From the NCBI RefSeq assembly GCF_004016445.2, contig NZ_SADT02000005.1, positions 124,001-188,000 of the forward strand: a DNA stretch of 64,000 nucleotides, in the 5' to 3' direction. This stretch comes from Mesorhizobium sp. M2E.F.Ca.ET.219.01.1.1 (GTDB taxonomy: Bacteria; Pseudomonadota; Alphaproteobacteria; Rhizobiales; Rhizobiaceae). Position 1 is the first letter of the stretch, and each line of letters opens with the position of its first letter. The notes under the pieces are model-generated. The model made no database searches. It saw only the letters and a list, made by a program, of their open reading frames with translations, and was not told where the DNA came from. A program made the translations under genes and the position numbers. This document shows positions 40,771-49,044 of this stretch, piece by piece.

Positions 40771-41482
40771 AGCGCGGTTGCGACAAAAGCGTGAGAAGCG
40801 CGTCTTCATCCGGTCGCGGCGCGATCCGGATCCTGTGCCCGGCTACCCCATCCAGCGGCTTGGCGACGCGCGCAGAAAGCGCCAGAAAATCCGTCTTTTC
40901 AAAGAGCTGCTTCAGGACCGGTCGCGCAATCAGGTTGGCCAACGCCGCGCTGGCCTTGGCTGAATAGAGCAGCACGACCTCGACCGGCTGGCCCGACAGG
41001 CGGGTGACCACCTCGGCATCGCCATGGTCGATGCCGGTCGTGTCGTAAGTCTCGATCGGCTGGACACGCACGCCGGCTTCCGCCAGCCGCCGCTCGAACG
41101 CCGGGAAGCGGACACGGCCGCACAAATAGACGATTGCCTTGCCGGCAAGATCGCCGGCGATGAGATCCGCCAGTGCTTCTGCGTCGCCCGGGCCTTCCGT
41201 GACGGACAAGAATCCCGCCGCGCGGCAGGCTTCGGCCGTCCTTTTGCCAACCGCGTGGCAAGGCAGGCCCGCAAGCACCGCGATTAGCGCTTGCGGCGCA
41301 TGCCGCACCGCATTGGCGCTGGTGACCGCAACCGCCACGGCATCGGCGCCGATAGTCACCTCGACCGGCAAGGCGCTCGTCTCAGTGAGCGGCAGCAGGA
41401 CGGGCTGAAATCCCAGGGCTTCGAGGCGTCGTGCCGTGCGCGACGCGCCGGGCTCCGGCCTCGTCACCAGGACGCGGACCAT
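40769..41482 (-). CDS. hemD: Uroporphyrinogen-III synthase
   Basis: A 237-residue HemD, a family with low sequence conservation. It cyclises hydroxymethylbilane to uroporphyrinogen III with inversion of ring D. Two alpha/beta lobes are visible: the N-terminal VRVLVTRPEPGASRTARRLE and the linker-lobe parts AVAVAVTSANAVRHAPQAL, AIVYLCGRVRFPAFERRLAE and EVVLLYSAKASAALANLI. The start ATG 41482 is 1 bp after the hemC stop. The last codons overlap a hairpin repeat. Confidence 0.9.
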   Translation of the reverse strand: MVRVLVTRPEPGASRTARRLEALGFQPVLLPLTETSALPVEVTIGADAVAVAVTSANAVRHAPQALIAVLAGLPCHAVGKRTAEACRAAGFLSVTEGPGDAEALADLIAGDLAGKAIVYLCGRVRFPAFERRLAEAGVRVQPIETYDTTGIDHGDAEVVTRLSGQPVEVVLLYSAKASAALANLIARPVLKQLFEKTDFLALSARVAKPLDGVAGHRIRIAPRPDEDALLTLLSQPR

Positions 41483-41483
41483 G

Positions 41484-42407
41484 TCACGCCCAGCCGTCGA
41501 AGAATTCGGCGCCCGCCCTGGCGCGAACCGTCCGCGCGGCGTCGAGCCCGATCTCCGCCGCGTCCGCAGCCTCGCCTTCCAGCCGGACCTCGTGCGATTG
41601 CGTGCCATCGGGCGAGATGATCAGCCCGGCAAATGACAGTTTCTCGCCCGCGACCGTCGCATGGCCGGCGATTGGCGTGCGGCAGGATCCATCGAGCGCG
41701 GCAAGAAAGGCGCGCTCGCAGGCGAGCGCCTGGCCGGTCGGCACATGATGGATCGCCGCGAGCATTTTTTCGACCTCGCGGTCGCCGATGCGGGTTTCGA
41801 TGCCGATCGCGCCTTGCCCCGGCGCCGGCGGGAAATCCTCCAGCGACATCAGGTCGGTGACGACATGTTCGAGCCCGAGCCGCTTCAGCCCTGCATAGGC
41901 CAGGATCGTACCCTCGGCGACGCCTTCGTCCAGCTTGCGCAGCCTCGTCTGCACATTGCCGCGAAAGGTCACCACATCGAGATCCGGCCGCATCCGGCGG
42001 ATCAGCGCCTGGCGGCGCAGCGACGAGGATCCCACCGTCGCGCCGTGCGGCAGGTCGGCGATCTGCTTCGCCCGTTTGCCGATGAAAGCGTCGCGCGCAT
42101 CCTCGCGCGGCAGGAAGGTGACAAGCTCCAATCCGTCGGGCAGCACCGTCGGCATATCCTTGGAGGAATGCACGGCGATGTCGATGCGGCCGTCGAGCAG
42201 CGCCTCCTCGATCTCCTTGGTGAACAGGCCCTTGCCGCCGGCTTCCGAGAGCGGCCGGTCCTGGATGCGGTCGCCGCTGGTCGAGATAGGCATCACCTCA
42301 AACGCCTGCTCGGGCAGGCCATGCGCCTGCATCAGCCGCGCCTGCGTCTCATGCGCCTGGGCCAGCGCCAGCGGGCTGCCGCGTGTTCCGATTTTCAAAG
42401 TTTGCAT
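41484..42407 (-). CDS. hemC: Porphobilinogen deaminase (hydroxymethylbilane synthase)
   Basis: A 307-residue HemC of normal length. It joins four porphobilinogens into hydroxymethylbilane. The N-terminal motif KIGTRGSPLALAQ, active-site region VHSSKDMPTVLPDGL (Asp), arginine region VGSSSLRRQALIRRMRPDL, and the cofactor-holding Cys in LDGSCRTPIAGHA are all present. It heads the minus-strand heme/mic60 operon and is divergent from tsaD, 85 bp apart. Confidence 0.97.
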   Translation of the reverse strand: MQTLKIGTRGSPLALAQAHETQARLMQAHGLPEQAFEVMPISTSGDRIQDRPLSEAGGKGLFTKEIEEALLDGRIDIAVHSSKDMPTVLPDGLELVTFLPREDARDAFIGKRAKQIADLPHGATVGSSSLRRQALIRRMRPDLDVVTFRGNVQTRLRKLDEGVAEGTILAYAGLKRLGLEHVVTDLMSLEDFPPAPGQGAIGIETRIGDREVEKMLAAIHHVPTGQALACERAFLAALDGSCRTPIAGHATVAGEKLSFAGLIISPDGTQSHEVRLEGEAADAAEIGLDAARTVRARAGAEFFDGWA

Positions 42408-42492
42408 GGCGCGCGGTCCGTGATAACCCCCGGGGCAGCTTGAGGTCTGCCGGGCCTTTTCCTAATTGGGATTGGCCGGTGATACAATCTTC

Positions 42493-43596
42493 ATGGACAG
42501 CGACCAATTGATCCGCGTTCTGGGCATTGAGACGAGTTGCGACGAGACGGCGGCCAGCGTGGTGGCGCTGGACGGTGGCGCCGCGCCGGAAATCCTGTCC
42601 AACGTGGTGTTGAGCCAGATCGAGGAGCACACGGCCTTTGGCGGCGTCGTGCCGGAGATTGCCGCGCGCGCCCATGTCGAAGCCCTGGACGGGATCGTCG
42701 AGGCGGCGCTTGCCGATTCGGCCGTGTCGCTGGACGAGGTCGACGCCATCGCCGCGACGGCAGGGCCCGGTCTCGTCGGCGGGCTGATAGTTGGCCTGAT
42801 GACGGCCAAGGCGATCGCCGCCGCCGCGAACAAGCCGCTGATCGCCATCAACCACCTGGAAGGCCACGCGTTGACGGCGCGGCTGACCGACGGTCTCAAC
42901 TTCCCCTATCTGCTTCTGCTCGTCTCCGGCGGCCACACCCAGATCGTCGCAGTGCGCGGCGTCGGCGATTACCAGCGCTGGGCGACCACGATCGACGATG
43001 CGCTCGGCGAAGCCTTCGACAAGACGGCCAAGATGCTTGGCCTGCCCTATCCCGGCGGACCGAATGTCGAGAAGGCCGCGGCCAGCGGCGACGCCGGCCG
43101 ATTTGCCTTCCCGCGCCCGATGAAGGGCTCGGCGCAACCGGACTTTTCCTTCTCCGGCCTGAAGACGGCGGTGCGCCAGGCGGCGACAGCGATCGCGCCG
43201 TTGAGCGACCAGGACGTCGCCGACATCTGCGCCTCCTTCCAGGCGGCGGTGGCCGACGCGCTGGGCGACCGCGTGGCGCGCGCGCTGGCCCGTTTCCGCC
43301 AGGAATTCCCCGACCAGGCAAAGCCGGCGCTGGTCGTCGCCGGCGGCGTCGCCGCCAACCGCACCATCAAGGCGACGCTTGAAGCGCTTTGCTCGCAAGC
43401 CGGCTTCGCCTTTGTCGCGCCGCCGCAGAAACTGTGCACCGACAATGCAGCGATGATCGCCTGGGCCGGCATCGAACGCCTGCGCGCCGGGATCGCCGAC
43501 GAAAACACCGCCGACTTCGTGCCGCGTTCGCGCTGGCCGCTCGACAGCGTTTCCACGCCCATGGTCGGCTCGGGCCGACGTGGTGCCAAGGCATGA
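42493..43596 (+). CDS. tsaD: tRNA N6-adenosine threonylcarbamoyltransferase
   Basis: A 367-residue TsaD/Gcp, part of the TsaBDE machinery that makes t6A37 in ANN-decoding tRNAs. Visible: IETSCDETAASVV at the N-terminus, metal-binding INHLEGHAL (HxxxH), LLLLVSGGHTQIV, DDALGEAFDKTAKMLGLPYPGG, SFSGLKTAV, and AGGVAANRTIKATLE. The start was moved to ATG 42493 (MDSDQLIRVLGIET). Its stop overlaps the gpsA start (ATGA), the common rhizobial arrangement. Confidence 0.97.
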   Translation: MDSDQLIRVLGIETSCDETAASVVALDGGAAPEILSNVVLSQIEEHTAFGGVVPEIAARAHVEALDGIVEAALADSAVSLDEVDAIAATAGPGLVGGLIVGLMTAKAIAAAANKPLIAINHLEGHALTARLTDGLNFPYLLLLVSGGHTQIVAVRGVGDYQRWATTIDDALGEAFDKTAKMLGLPYPGGPNVEKAAASGDAGRFAFPRPMKGSAQPDFSFSGLKTAVRQAATAIAPLSDQDVADICASFQAAVADALGDRVARALARFRQEFPDQAKPALVVAGGVAANRTIKATLEALCSQAGFAFVAPPQKLCTDNAAMIAWAGIERLRAGIADENTADFVPRSRWPLDSVSTPMVGSGRRGAKA

Positions 43597-44597
43597 CAGC
43601 CAAGCGATCCGCCAGCGGCTGGCGTGTTGCGGTGGTGGGCGGCGGCGCCTGGGGCACGGCGCTGGCGCTGGCCATGCTGCGCGCCGGCCATGATGTGAGG
43701 CTCTATGCGCGCGACACTGATACGGTCGCCGCCATCGCCCGCGGCGAGAACGCGCGCTATTTGCCCGGCATCAGCATCGAGCCCGGCATCGCGGCCACCA
43801 GCGACATTGCAGCCGCCCTCGACGGCGCCGACTGCGTGCTCGCGGTGACGCCGGCGCAGTCGCTGCGCGCCGTCCTGGCCCATGCCCGCAACCACGTTCC
43901 TACGGGCGTGCCGCTGGTGCTCTGCGCCAAGGGCATCGAGCGCGACACCGGCGCGCTGCTCTCGACGATCGTCGAGGAAAGCCTGCCCAACAATCCGGTC
44001 GCCGCACTTTCCGGTCCGAGCTTCGCCAGCGACGTCGCGCGCGGCCTGCCGACCGCCGTGGTGGTCGCCGCCCGAGAGGCGGAATTGGCGGCAGAGCTTG
44101 CCGCGCGCTTCTCGGCGGAGAACCTGCGCTGCTATTCCAGCGACGACCTGATCGGCGTCGAGATCGGCGGCGCGCTGAAGAACGTCTTTGCCATCGCCGC
44201 TGGCGCCGTCACCGGCGCCGGGCTCGGAGCCAGCGCCCAGGCCGCCATGGTGACGCGCGGCTTCGTCGAACTGCGCCGCATCGGCGCCGCCTTCGGCGCC
44301 AGGCCGGAGACGCTGATGGGGCTTTCCGGCCTTGGCGACCTCTTGCTCACCTGCTCCTCGGCACAATCGCGCAATTTCGCCTATGGTCTGGCGCTCGGTC
44401 AGGGCAAGCCGCTTGCCGGCCTGCCACTGGCCGAAGGCGTGCCCACGGCGGGCATCGCCGCCCGCATCGCCGCCGAGCGCGGCATCGAGGCGCCGATCAT
44501 TTCCGCCGTCGCCGCCATCCTCGACGGCAAGATAACCATCGAGCAGGCGGTGACCGCGCTGATGACACGCCCGCTCAAGACCGAAACCGACATCTGA
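43593..44597 (+). CDS. gpsA: Glycerol-3-phosphate dehydrogenase [NAD(P)+]
   Basis: A 334-residue GpsA. It reduces dihydroxyacetone phosphate to sn-glycerol-3-phosphate for phospholipid synthesis. NAD motif AVVGGGAWGTALA, substrate and catalytic motifs CAKGIERDTG, ALSGPSFASDVARGLPTAVV, GGALKNVFAIAAGAVTGAGLG (catalytic Lys) and LSGLGDLLLTCSSAQSRN are intact. It is coupled to tsaD by a 4-bp overlap and followed by yciI-like, EVE and methyltransferase genes at short spacing. Confidence 0.97.
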   Translation: MTAKRSASGWRVAVVGGGAWGTALALAMLRAGHDVRLYARDTDTVAAIARGENARYLPGISIEPGIAATSDIAAALDGADCVLAVTPAQSLRAVLAHARNHVPTGVPLVLCAKGIERDTGALLSTIVEESLPNNPVAALSGPSFASDVARGLPTAVVVAAREAELAAELAARFSAENLRCYSSDDLIGVEIGGALKNVFAIAAGAVTGAGLGASAQAAMVTRGFVELRRIGAAFGARPETLMGLSGLGDLLLTCSSAQSRNFAYGLALGQGKPLAGLPLAEGVPTAGIAARIAAERGIEAPIISAVAAILDGKITIEQAVTALMTRPLKTETDI

Positions 44598-44614
44598 ACC
44601 ATCGGAGTTGAAAA

Positions 44615-44911
44615 ATGCTGTTTGCATTGATTTGCAAGGACAAGCCCGGCAGCCTGCAGCTGCGCGTCGACACCAGGCCGACCCATGTCGCCTTCCTCGA
44701 AGGCCTGAACGGCGAGGGAAAGCTGGCCTTCGCCGGTCCCTTCCTCAACGCCGAGGGCAAGCCGGACGGCAGCCTCGTCGTGGTCGAGGCGCCGGACCTG
44801 GCGGCGGCGCAGGCCCTGTCGGCAGCCGATCCTTATGCCAAGGCGGGCCTGTTCGAGAGCGTCGAAATCCGCCAGTGGAACTGGACCTTCAACAAGCCGG
44901 CGGCTAGTTAA
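44615..44911 (+). CDS. YciI-like protein
   Basis: A 98-residue single-domain YCII protein (LFALICKDKPGSLQLR, AFLEGLNGEGKLAFAGPFLN, DPYAKAGLFESVEIRQW). The His/Asp pair of some YciI enzymes is partly kept (the FAGPF and ADPYAKAGL regions). It is a small ferredoxin-like cytoplasmic protein; some relatives have hydrolase or dehalogenase-like activity, others have unknown roles. It is in the tsaD-gpsA series, 17 bp after gpsA, with a GGAG ribosome site. Confidence 0.88.
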   Translation: MLFALICKDKPGSLQLRVDTRPTHVAFLEGLNGEGKLAFAGPFLNAEGKPDGSLVVVEAPDLAAAQALSAADPYAKAGLFESVEIRQWNWTFNKPAAS

Positions 44912-44942
44912 TTCGCAGTCGAAGCGCCGCTGGAGGAACAAA

Positions 44943-45368
44943 ATGAACTACTGGCTGTTCAAGTCCGAACCCTCGGTCTTTTCCTTCGAGGCGCTGAAGG
45001 CCAAGGGCAAGGCCGGCACGCAGTGGGACGGCGTGCGCAACTACGCTGCTCGCAACAACATGAAGGCGATGCAGATCGGCGATCTCGGCTTCTTCTATCA
45101 TTCCAATGAGGGGCTGAACATCGTCGGCATCGCCGAGGTCTGCGCGCTTGCCCACCCCGATACGACGACCGATGATCCGCGCTGGGAATGCGTCGACATC
45201 CGCGCCTTCAAGGACGTGCCGAAGCCGGTGACGCTGGAGCAGGTCAAGGCCAACCCGAAATTGGCCGACATGGCGCTGGTCCGGCTCGGCCGGCTTTCCG
45301 TGCAGCCGGTGACGCCGGCCGAATGGAAAGAGGTCTGCCGCATGGCCGAGCTCAACCCGGCGCCGTGA
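44943..45368 (+). CDS. EVE-domain protein
   Basis: A 141-residue EVE (PUA-like) domain protein: NYWLFKSEPSVFSFEALKAK at the N-terminus, WDGVRNYAARNNMKAMQIGD, and LGFFYHSNEGLNIVGIAEVC. The EVE fold reads modified bases in DNA or RNA in some systems; chromosomal copies like this one, near tsaD, are of unclear function. The start has CTGGAGGAACAAA. The stop overlaps the GTG start of the next gene. Confidence 0.92.
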   Translation: MNYWLFKSEPSVFSFEALKAKGKAGTQWDGVRNYAARNNMKAMQIGDLGFFYHSNEGLNIVGIAEVCALAHPDTTTDDPRWECVDIRAFKDVPKPVTLEQVKANPKLADMALVRLGRLSVQPVTPAEWKEVCRMAELNPAP

Positions 45369-46021
45369 CAAAGCTGACGCCGAAAAGCGCCAAGAAATTC
45401 ATCCTCGACAACACGGCGCTGATGGCGCCGCCGCATGTGCCGGAAGTGCTTTTGCACCTCGCCGACGAGGCGCATGACCTTTGGCTGCGCACCGAGGAGG
45501 AGCTGGCCGAGATCGGCTTGCCGCCGCCTTTCTGGGCTTTTGCCTGGGCCGGCGGCCAGGGCCTCGCCCGCTATGTGCTCGACCACCCCGGAACTGTGCG
45601 CGGAAAACGCGTGCTCGACTTCGCCTCGGGATCGGGCCTCGTCGCGATCGCGGCGATGAAGGCAGGTGCCGCGGCAGTGATCGCCGCCGACATCGATCCG
45701 TTCTGCGAGACGGCGATCGCGCTCAACCTCGAGGCCAACGGCGTCGAAGCGCAATTCCTGGGCATGGATTGCGTCAGCTCCGACGGTGGCTGGGACGTCG
45801 TGCTTGCCGGCGACGTCTTCTACGACAAGGCCTTCGCCGAGAGGCTCATGCCCTGGTTCGCGAGCCTGCGGGCGCGCGGCGCCGACATCCTCGTCGGCGA
45901 TCCCGGCCGCGCCTACCTGCCCAGGACCGGGCTGCAGTCGCTTGCCGTCTATGAGGTCCCGGTGACGCGGGTGCTGGAAGATGCCGAGGTCAAGCGCACG
46001 ACTGTCTGGCGCCTTGCTTGA
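45365..46021 (+). CDS. METTL20-like protein lysine methyltransferase
   Basis: A 218-residue class I SAM methyltransferase. The family entry region PPPFWAFAWAGGQGLARYVL is followed by SAM motif I VLDFASGSGLVAIAAMKAGA, acidic motif II AADIDPFCETAIALNLEANG and post-motif DVVLAGDVFYDKAFAERL. These match the bacterial METTL20 group, whose Agrobacterium member methylates the beta subunit of electron transfer flavoprotein. The target here is inferred from that family. GTG 45365 is chosen because it overlaps the EVE stop, a typical coupling; an in-frame start further upstream would lie deep inside the EVE gene. Confidence 0.82.
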   Translation: MTKLTPKSAKKFILDNTALMAPPHVPEVLLHLADEAHDLWLRTEEELAEIGLPPPFWAFAWAGGQGLARYVLDHPGTVRGKRVLDFASGSGLVAIAAMKAGAAAVIAADIDPFCETAIALNLEANGVEAQFLGMDCVSSDGGWDVVLAGDVFYDKAFAERLMPWFASLRARGADILVGDPGRAYLPRTGLQSLAVYEVPVTRVLEDAEVKRTTVWRLA

Positions 46022-46071
46022 CGCGATCGCCGAACAAGCGTTCCATCGCATTTCGATTTGGAGGGGAAAGC

Positions 46072-46497
46072 ATGGATTTTTCGGTCGTGAACTGGCTGGC
46101 GGTAATCGTCGCCGCTGTCGTCGCATGGTTGTTCGGCGCCGTCTGGTACATGGGTTTGAGCAAGCCCTGGTTGAACGCGGCCAAGCTCGACCCGGCCACC
46201 ATGAAGCGCTCGGCGCTTCCGTTCGTTATCAGCTTCGTTGCCGAATTGGTCATGGCGCTCGTGCTGACACTGGTGGTGGGCGCCATAACTGGCGGCGAAC
46301 CGAACCCGGTCGCCGGCTTGCTGTTCGGCTTCGTGCTCTGGCTGGGCTTCATCGCCACGACGCTGACCGCCAATCACCGTTATCAAGGCTTCGGCTGGAC
46401 CCTGACGCTGATCGATGCCGGCCATTGGCTGGGCGTGATGCTGATCATCGGCGCCATCATCGGCTGGTTCGGCGCGCCAGCCGCGCCGGCGGGCTGA
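46072..46497 (+). CDS. DUF1761 membrane protein
   Basis: A 141-residue membrane protein with four hydrophobic segments (about 6-24, 50-72, 78-100, 116-134). The family pattern of DUF1761 is visible: AVVAWLFGAVWYMGLSKPWL early and GFVLWLGFIATT later. Function unknown. ATG 46072 follows GGAGGGGAAAGC. It is last in the tsaD-gpsA series, 50 bp after the methyltransferase, and convergent with the LysR gene (8 bp between stops). Confidence 0.85.
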   Translation: MDFSVVNWLAVIVAAVVAWLFGAVWYMGLSKPWLNAAKLDPATMKRSALPFVISFVAELVMALVLTLVVGAITGGEPNPVAGLLFGFVLWLGFIATTLTANHRYQGFGWTLTLIDAGHWLGVMLIIGAIIGWFGAPAAPAG

Positions 46498-46505
46498 CAA
46501 CAGTC

Positions 46506-47426
46506 TTATGTCGGCGTTTTCGCCACCTCGTCCAACAGCCATTCGCGGAAGGCGATGATCCGCGCGTCGTCCTTCGCGGCCTCGAGATAGACGAGGAAAT
46601 AGGCAAATTCCGGCGCCACCTTGATGCCGAGCTCGAAGGGCCGCACCAGCCGCCCCTGCGAAAGATCGTTGGCGACCATGGCAAAGTCGGCGAGCGCCAC
46701 CGCATTGCCGTCGAGCGCCGCCTGGGTGGCATCGGTCGACGATCCGAAGACCAGCGTGCGGCTGTCGTCGAAATCATCGACGCCGGCCGCGTGCATCCAC
46801 ATGCTCCAGTTCGGCCAGGTCACGCCCTGCCTTGACCATTCGATATGCGCAAGCGTGTGGTTGAACAGGTCGCGCGGCTCCCTCAGCGGCGGACCCGACA
46901 CCAGCAGCGCCGGGCTGCACACCGGGATGATGATGTTTTCAAACAGCCGGTGCGCGACGAGCCCCGGATATCTGCCGGTGCCGAAGCGGATGCCGATATC
47001 GACATCGTCGCGTTCGAAATCCCTGACATCGTAGGTGATGTCGAAGCGCAGCTCGATGCCGGGCTTCTGCTGGCGGAAATCGTCGACGCGCCGCATCAGC
47101 CACTTTGTGGCGAACTGCGCGTCGAGCGTCACCTTCAACAAGGATGTGCCGCGCGTCATCTTGCGCGCGCGGCTGACGGCGCGGCTGAGCAGGTCGAGCG
47201 CGTCGATCGACGCGTCGTGAAGCACGCTGCCCGCTTCGGTCAGCCGGATGGTGCGGCTGGTGCGCGTGAACAGCACCAGGTCGAGCTGATCCTCGATTTC
47301 CTTGATCTGGTGGCTGACCGCCGCCGGCGTCAGGCCGAGCTCGTCCGCGGCGCGGGTGAAGTTGAGGTGCCTGGCGGCCGCCTCGAACGTCCTCAGAGCG
47401 CGCGTCCCGGGCAGCAGCTTGGACAT
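46506..47426 (-). CDS. LysR-family transcriptional regulator (GcvA-like)
   Basis: A 306-residue LTTR of the GcvA subgroup. The N-terminal winged helix is LRTFEAAARHLNFTRAADEL...GLTPAAVSHQIKEIEDQLDL. The effector domain follows (about 90-300), with the GcvA-group traits RFGTGRYPGLVAHRLFENII and CSPALL. Divergent from the DUF1127-like gene, 131 bp apart, which it may control together with its own promoter. The effector is unknown. Confidence 0.92.
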   Translation of the reverse strand: MSKLLPGTRALRTFEAAARHLNFTRAADELGLTPAAVSHQIKEIEDQLDLVLFTRTSRTIRLTEAGSVLHDASIDALDLLSRAVSRARKMTRGTSLLKVTLDAQFATKWLMRRVDDFRQQKPGIELRFDITYDVRDFERDDVDIGIRFGTGRYPGLVAHRLFENIIIPVCSPALLVSGPPLREPRDLFNHTLAHIEWSRQGVTWPNWSMWMHAAGVDDFDDSRTLVFGSSTDATQAALDGNAVALADFAMVANDLSQGRLVRPFELGIKVAPEFAYFLVYLEAAKDDARIIAFREWLLDEVAKTPT

Positions 47427-47444
47427 CCAATCTCCAAATAAAAC

Positions 47445-47455
47445 TTGATGATCAA
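47445..47455. promoter_or_regulatory. Palindrome TTGATGATCAA in LysR divergent promoter
   Basis: A perfect 11-bp inverted repeat (TTGAT/ATCAA, one centre base), 19 bp before the LysR start, in an AT-rich stretch. It could be a LysR half-site or recognition site; a T-N11-A motif is embedded in such sites. It rests on symmetry and position only. Confidence 0.35.
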
Positions 47456-47557
47456 AAAAGAACTACTCGTTTCTCGTTTGTTTTTCAATCCGGCATGATG
47501 GCTTCATCGAAACACCATCAAACCGGATTTGATATCCGGAGAAACACGGATAGAGCC

Positions 47558-47821
47558 ATGTCTGAGATCGCCCTGAAGCCCTGCACCACCCTGGAATCGC
47601 CTTCTGGCCTCGCCCTCTGGCTGCATTCAGCACGCGATTGGCTGCGCCAGGCCCGGGTCGCCGCCACCTTGACTGTGGAATCCGTCGAAGACCTTTCCGA
47701 CCGCGACCTGCGCGACGTCGGCGGCAGGCGCCGCAACGTCACAAAGGCAATGGACAGGGAGCTTGGCCGCATCGGCTTGCTGGACACCGGCTGGCAGCCT
47801 CCACGTCGATCCCATCGCTAA
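47558..47821 (+). CDS. DUF1127-like small protein
   Basis: An 87-residue protein. The second half resembles the DUF1127 motif (VEDLSDRDLRDVGGRRRNVTKAMDRELGRIG). DUF1127 proteins in rhizobia are small, Arg-rich and linked to RNA binding or phosphate and stress responses in some species; this member is longer at the N-terminus than the usual 45-75 residues. The ATG follows CGGATAGAGCC without a strong site. It is divergent from the LysR gene. Confidence 0.7.
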   Translation: MSEIALKPCTTLESPSGLALWLHSARDWLRQARVAATLTVESVEDLSDRDLRDVGGRRRNVTKAMDRELGRIGLLDTGWQPPRRSHR

Positions 47822-47829
47822 TGCATACA

Positions 47830-47872
47830 CCGCTGGCGCTTTCACCGGCATGATGGGCTTTAGCGCCAGCGG
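47830..47872 (+). other. Strong hairpin between DUF1127-like and GFA genes
   Basis: A perfect 11-bp stem CCGCTGGCGCT/AGCGCCAGCGG with a 21-base loop. There is no T-run, so it is not a standard terminator. It ends 25 bp before the GFA start and could shape the mRNA between the two genes. Confidence 0.6.
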
Positions 47873-47897
47873 GTCGATCAGCTGAAGGAGAATTCAC

Positions 47898-48296
47898 ATG
47901 CGTGGTCACTGCCTATGCGGCGCCGTTGCTTTCGAAGTCGATGGTCCGCCACAGGCCTGCGTGGTCTGTCATTGCGAAAGTTGCCGGCGGCAATGTTCTG
48001 CGCCGATGACGACTTATATCGGCGTCCTGGACGGCCAATGGCGATGGCTGAGCAAGCCGGCGAAGGTGTTCAATTCTTCTCCCGGCGTGGAAAGGACATT
48101 TTGCGATCACTGCGGCACGCCGCTGTCCTTCCGCTCGAAGAAGATGTCCGACGTCATGCATTTCTTTGCCGCGGCAATGGATGAGCCGGAGAAATTCGCG
48201 CCCACGCTGCATGTCGCTTTTGAAGAGAAGCTCCCCTGGTTGAAACTCGCCGACGGCCTGCCGACGCGTGTTGGGCCTGACTACACGAAAGGCTAG
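47898..48296 (+). CDS. GFA-family glutathione-dependent formaldehyde-activating-type protein
   Basis: A 132-residue zinc protein of the GFA/CENP-V fold. The Cys ligands are in GHCLCGAV, VVCHCESCRRQC and FCDHCGTPL, the normal set. The name comes from Gfa, but most members have unknown substrates. ATG 47898 has GAAGGAGAATTCAC in front. Confidence 0.92.
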   Translation: MRGHCLCGAVAFEVDGPPQACVVCHCESCRRQCSAPMTTYIGVLDGQWRWLSKPAKVFNSSPGVERTFCDHCGTPLSFRSKKMSDVMHFFAAAMDEPEKFAPTLHVAFEEKLPWLKLADGLPTRVGPDYTKG

Positions 48297-48360
48297 GGCA
48301 CCGGAATCGCGAAGCGGCCAAACTCGGCGGCTTCCGAGACCGCCGTTTGCCGGCCTCACC

Positions 48361-48945
48361 CTACCTCACCACCTTCACCACCGTCCTGTCCGACAACAAC
48401 GGAAGCAGCCTCGCCATGGTCCGCGCCGTCACCGCCACGCAGCCTTGGGTCGGCGTGAAGCCCGGCCGCGCCAGATGGAAGAAGATCGCGCTGCCGCGCC
48501 CGCGCAAGCGCGGCGCGATGTTCCAGTCGAGCACCAGGCAGACATCGTAGAGCCGGTCGTCGCGCTTCATCCGCTCATGGCTCGCGCCATAGGGGATCTT
48601 CACCGGGCGGTTGTAGTTGCGGTCGTCCGGCACCTCGCACCAGCCGAGATCCGGACCGATCGGCGCCATCGGCAGCCTCGTCCTGCGCCCGCCCGCGAAA
48701 TGATCGCCCCGAAAATAGCCTGACAGGATGCGCATCGACGCCAGCGGCGTCGCGCCATCCCCTTCATGCTTGTTGGCGGTGATCCCGCTGCGCCCCAGGG
48801 CGCAGGGAAACACCGTTTTGCCGGCTTGCAGGAAGCCCTGTGCGGGGTTGCCGGGCCGCGCGCGCACCACCAAAACGCGCAAGCCCTTCGGCAAAAATGC
48901 GCCCGCCTCATTGCGCGCGCGTTTTTTCTTGTATGATCGTGTCAC
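48361..48945 (-). CDS. L,D-transpeptidase (YkuD)-family protein
   Basis: A protein of about 194 residues. The catalytic motif HLARPGFTPTQGCVAV (H...GC) is the YkuD signature with the nucleophile Cys, and FPCALGRSGITANKHEGDG earlier is typical of the shorter proteobacterial group. Such proteins cross-link or trim peptidoglycan or attach lipoproteins. No signal peptide is visible, which is odd for a cell-wall enzyme. The start is uncertain: I use GTG 48945 (VTRSYKKKRARNE); a TTG at 49008 would run into the next gene's promoter. It is divergent from the response regulator, 99 bp apart. Confidence 0.8.
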   Translation of the reverse strand: MTRSYKKKRARNEAGAFLPKGLRVLVVRARPGNPAQGFLQAGKTVFPCALGRSGITANKHEGDGATPLASMRILSGYFRGDHFAGGRRTRLPMAPIGPDLGWCEVPDDRNYNRPVKIPYGASHERMKRDDRLYDVCLVLDWNIAPRLRGRGSAIFFHLARPGFTPTQGCVAVTARTMARLLPLLSDRTVVKVVR

Positions 48946-49044
48946 GGAACAAATCACTGTGATCGGCTGTTGCGCCGGTGAGCTTCCGCATAAATGGGGG
49001 GAGGTCAACTGAATATTCTTTTTAAAACAACGGATTGATATCCC

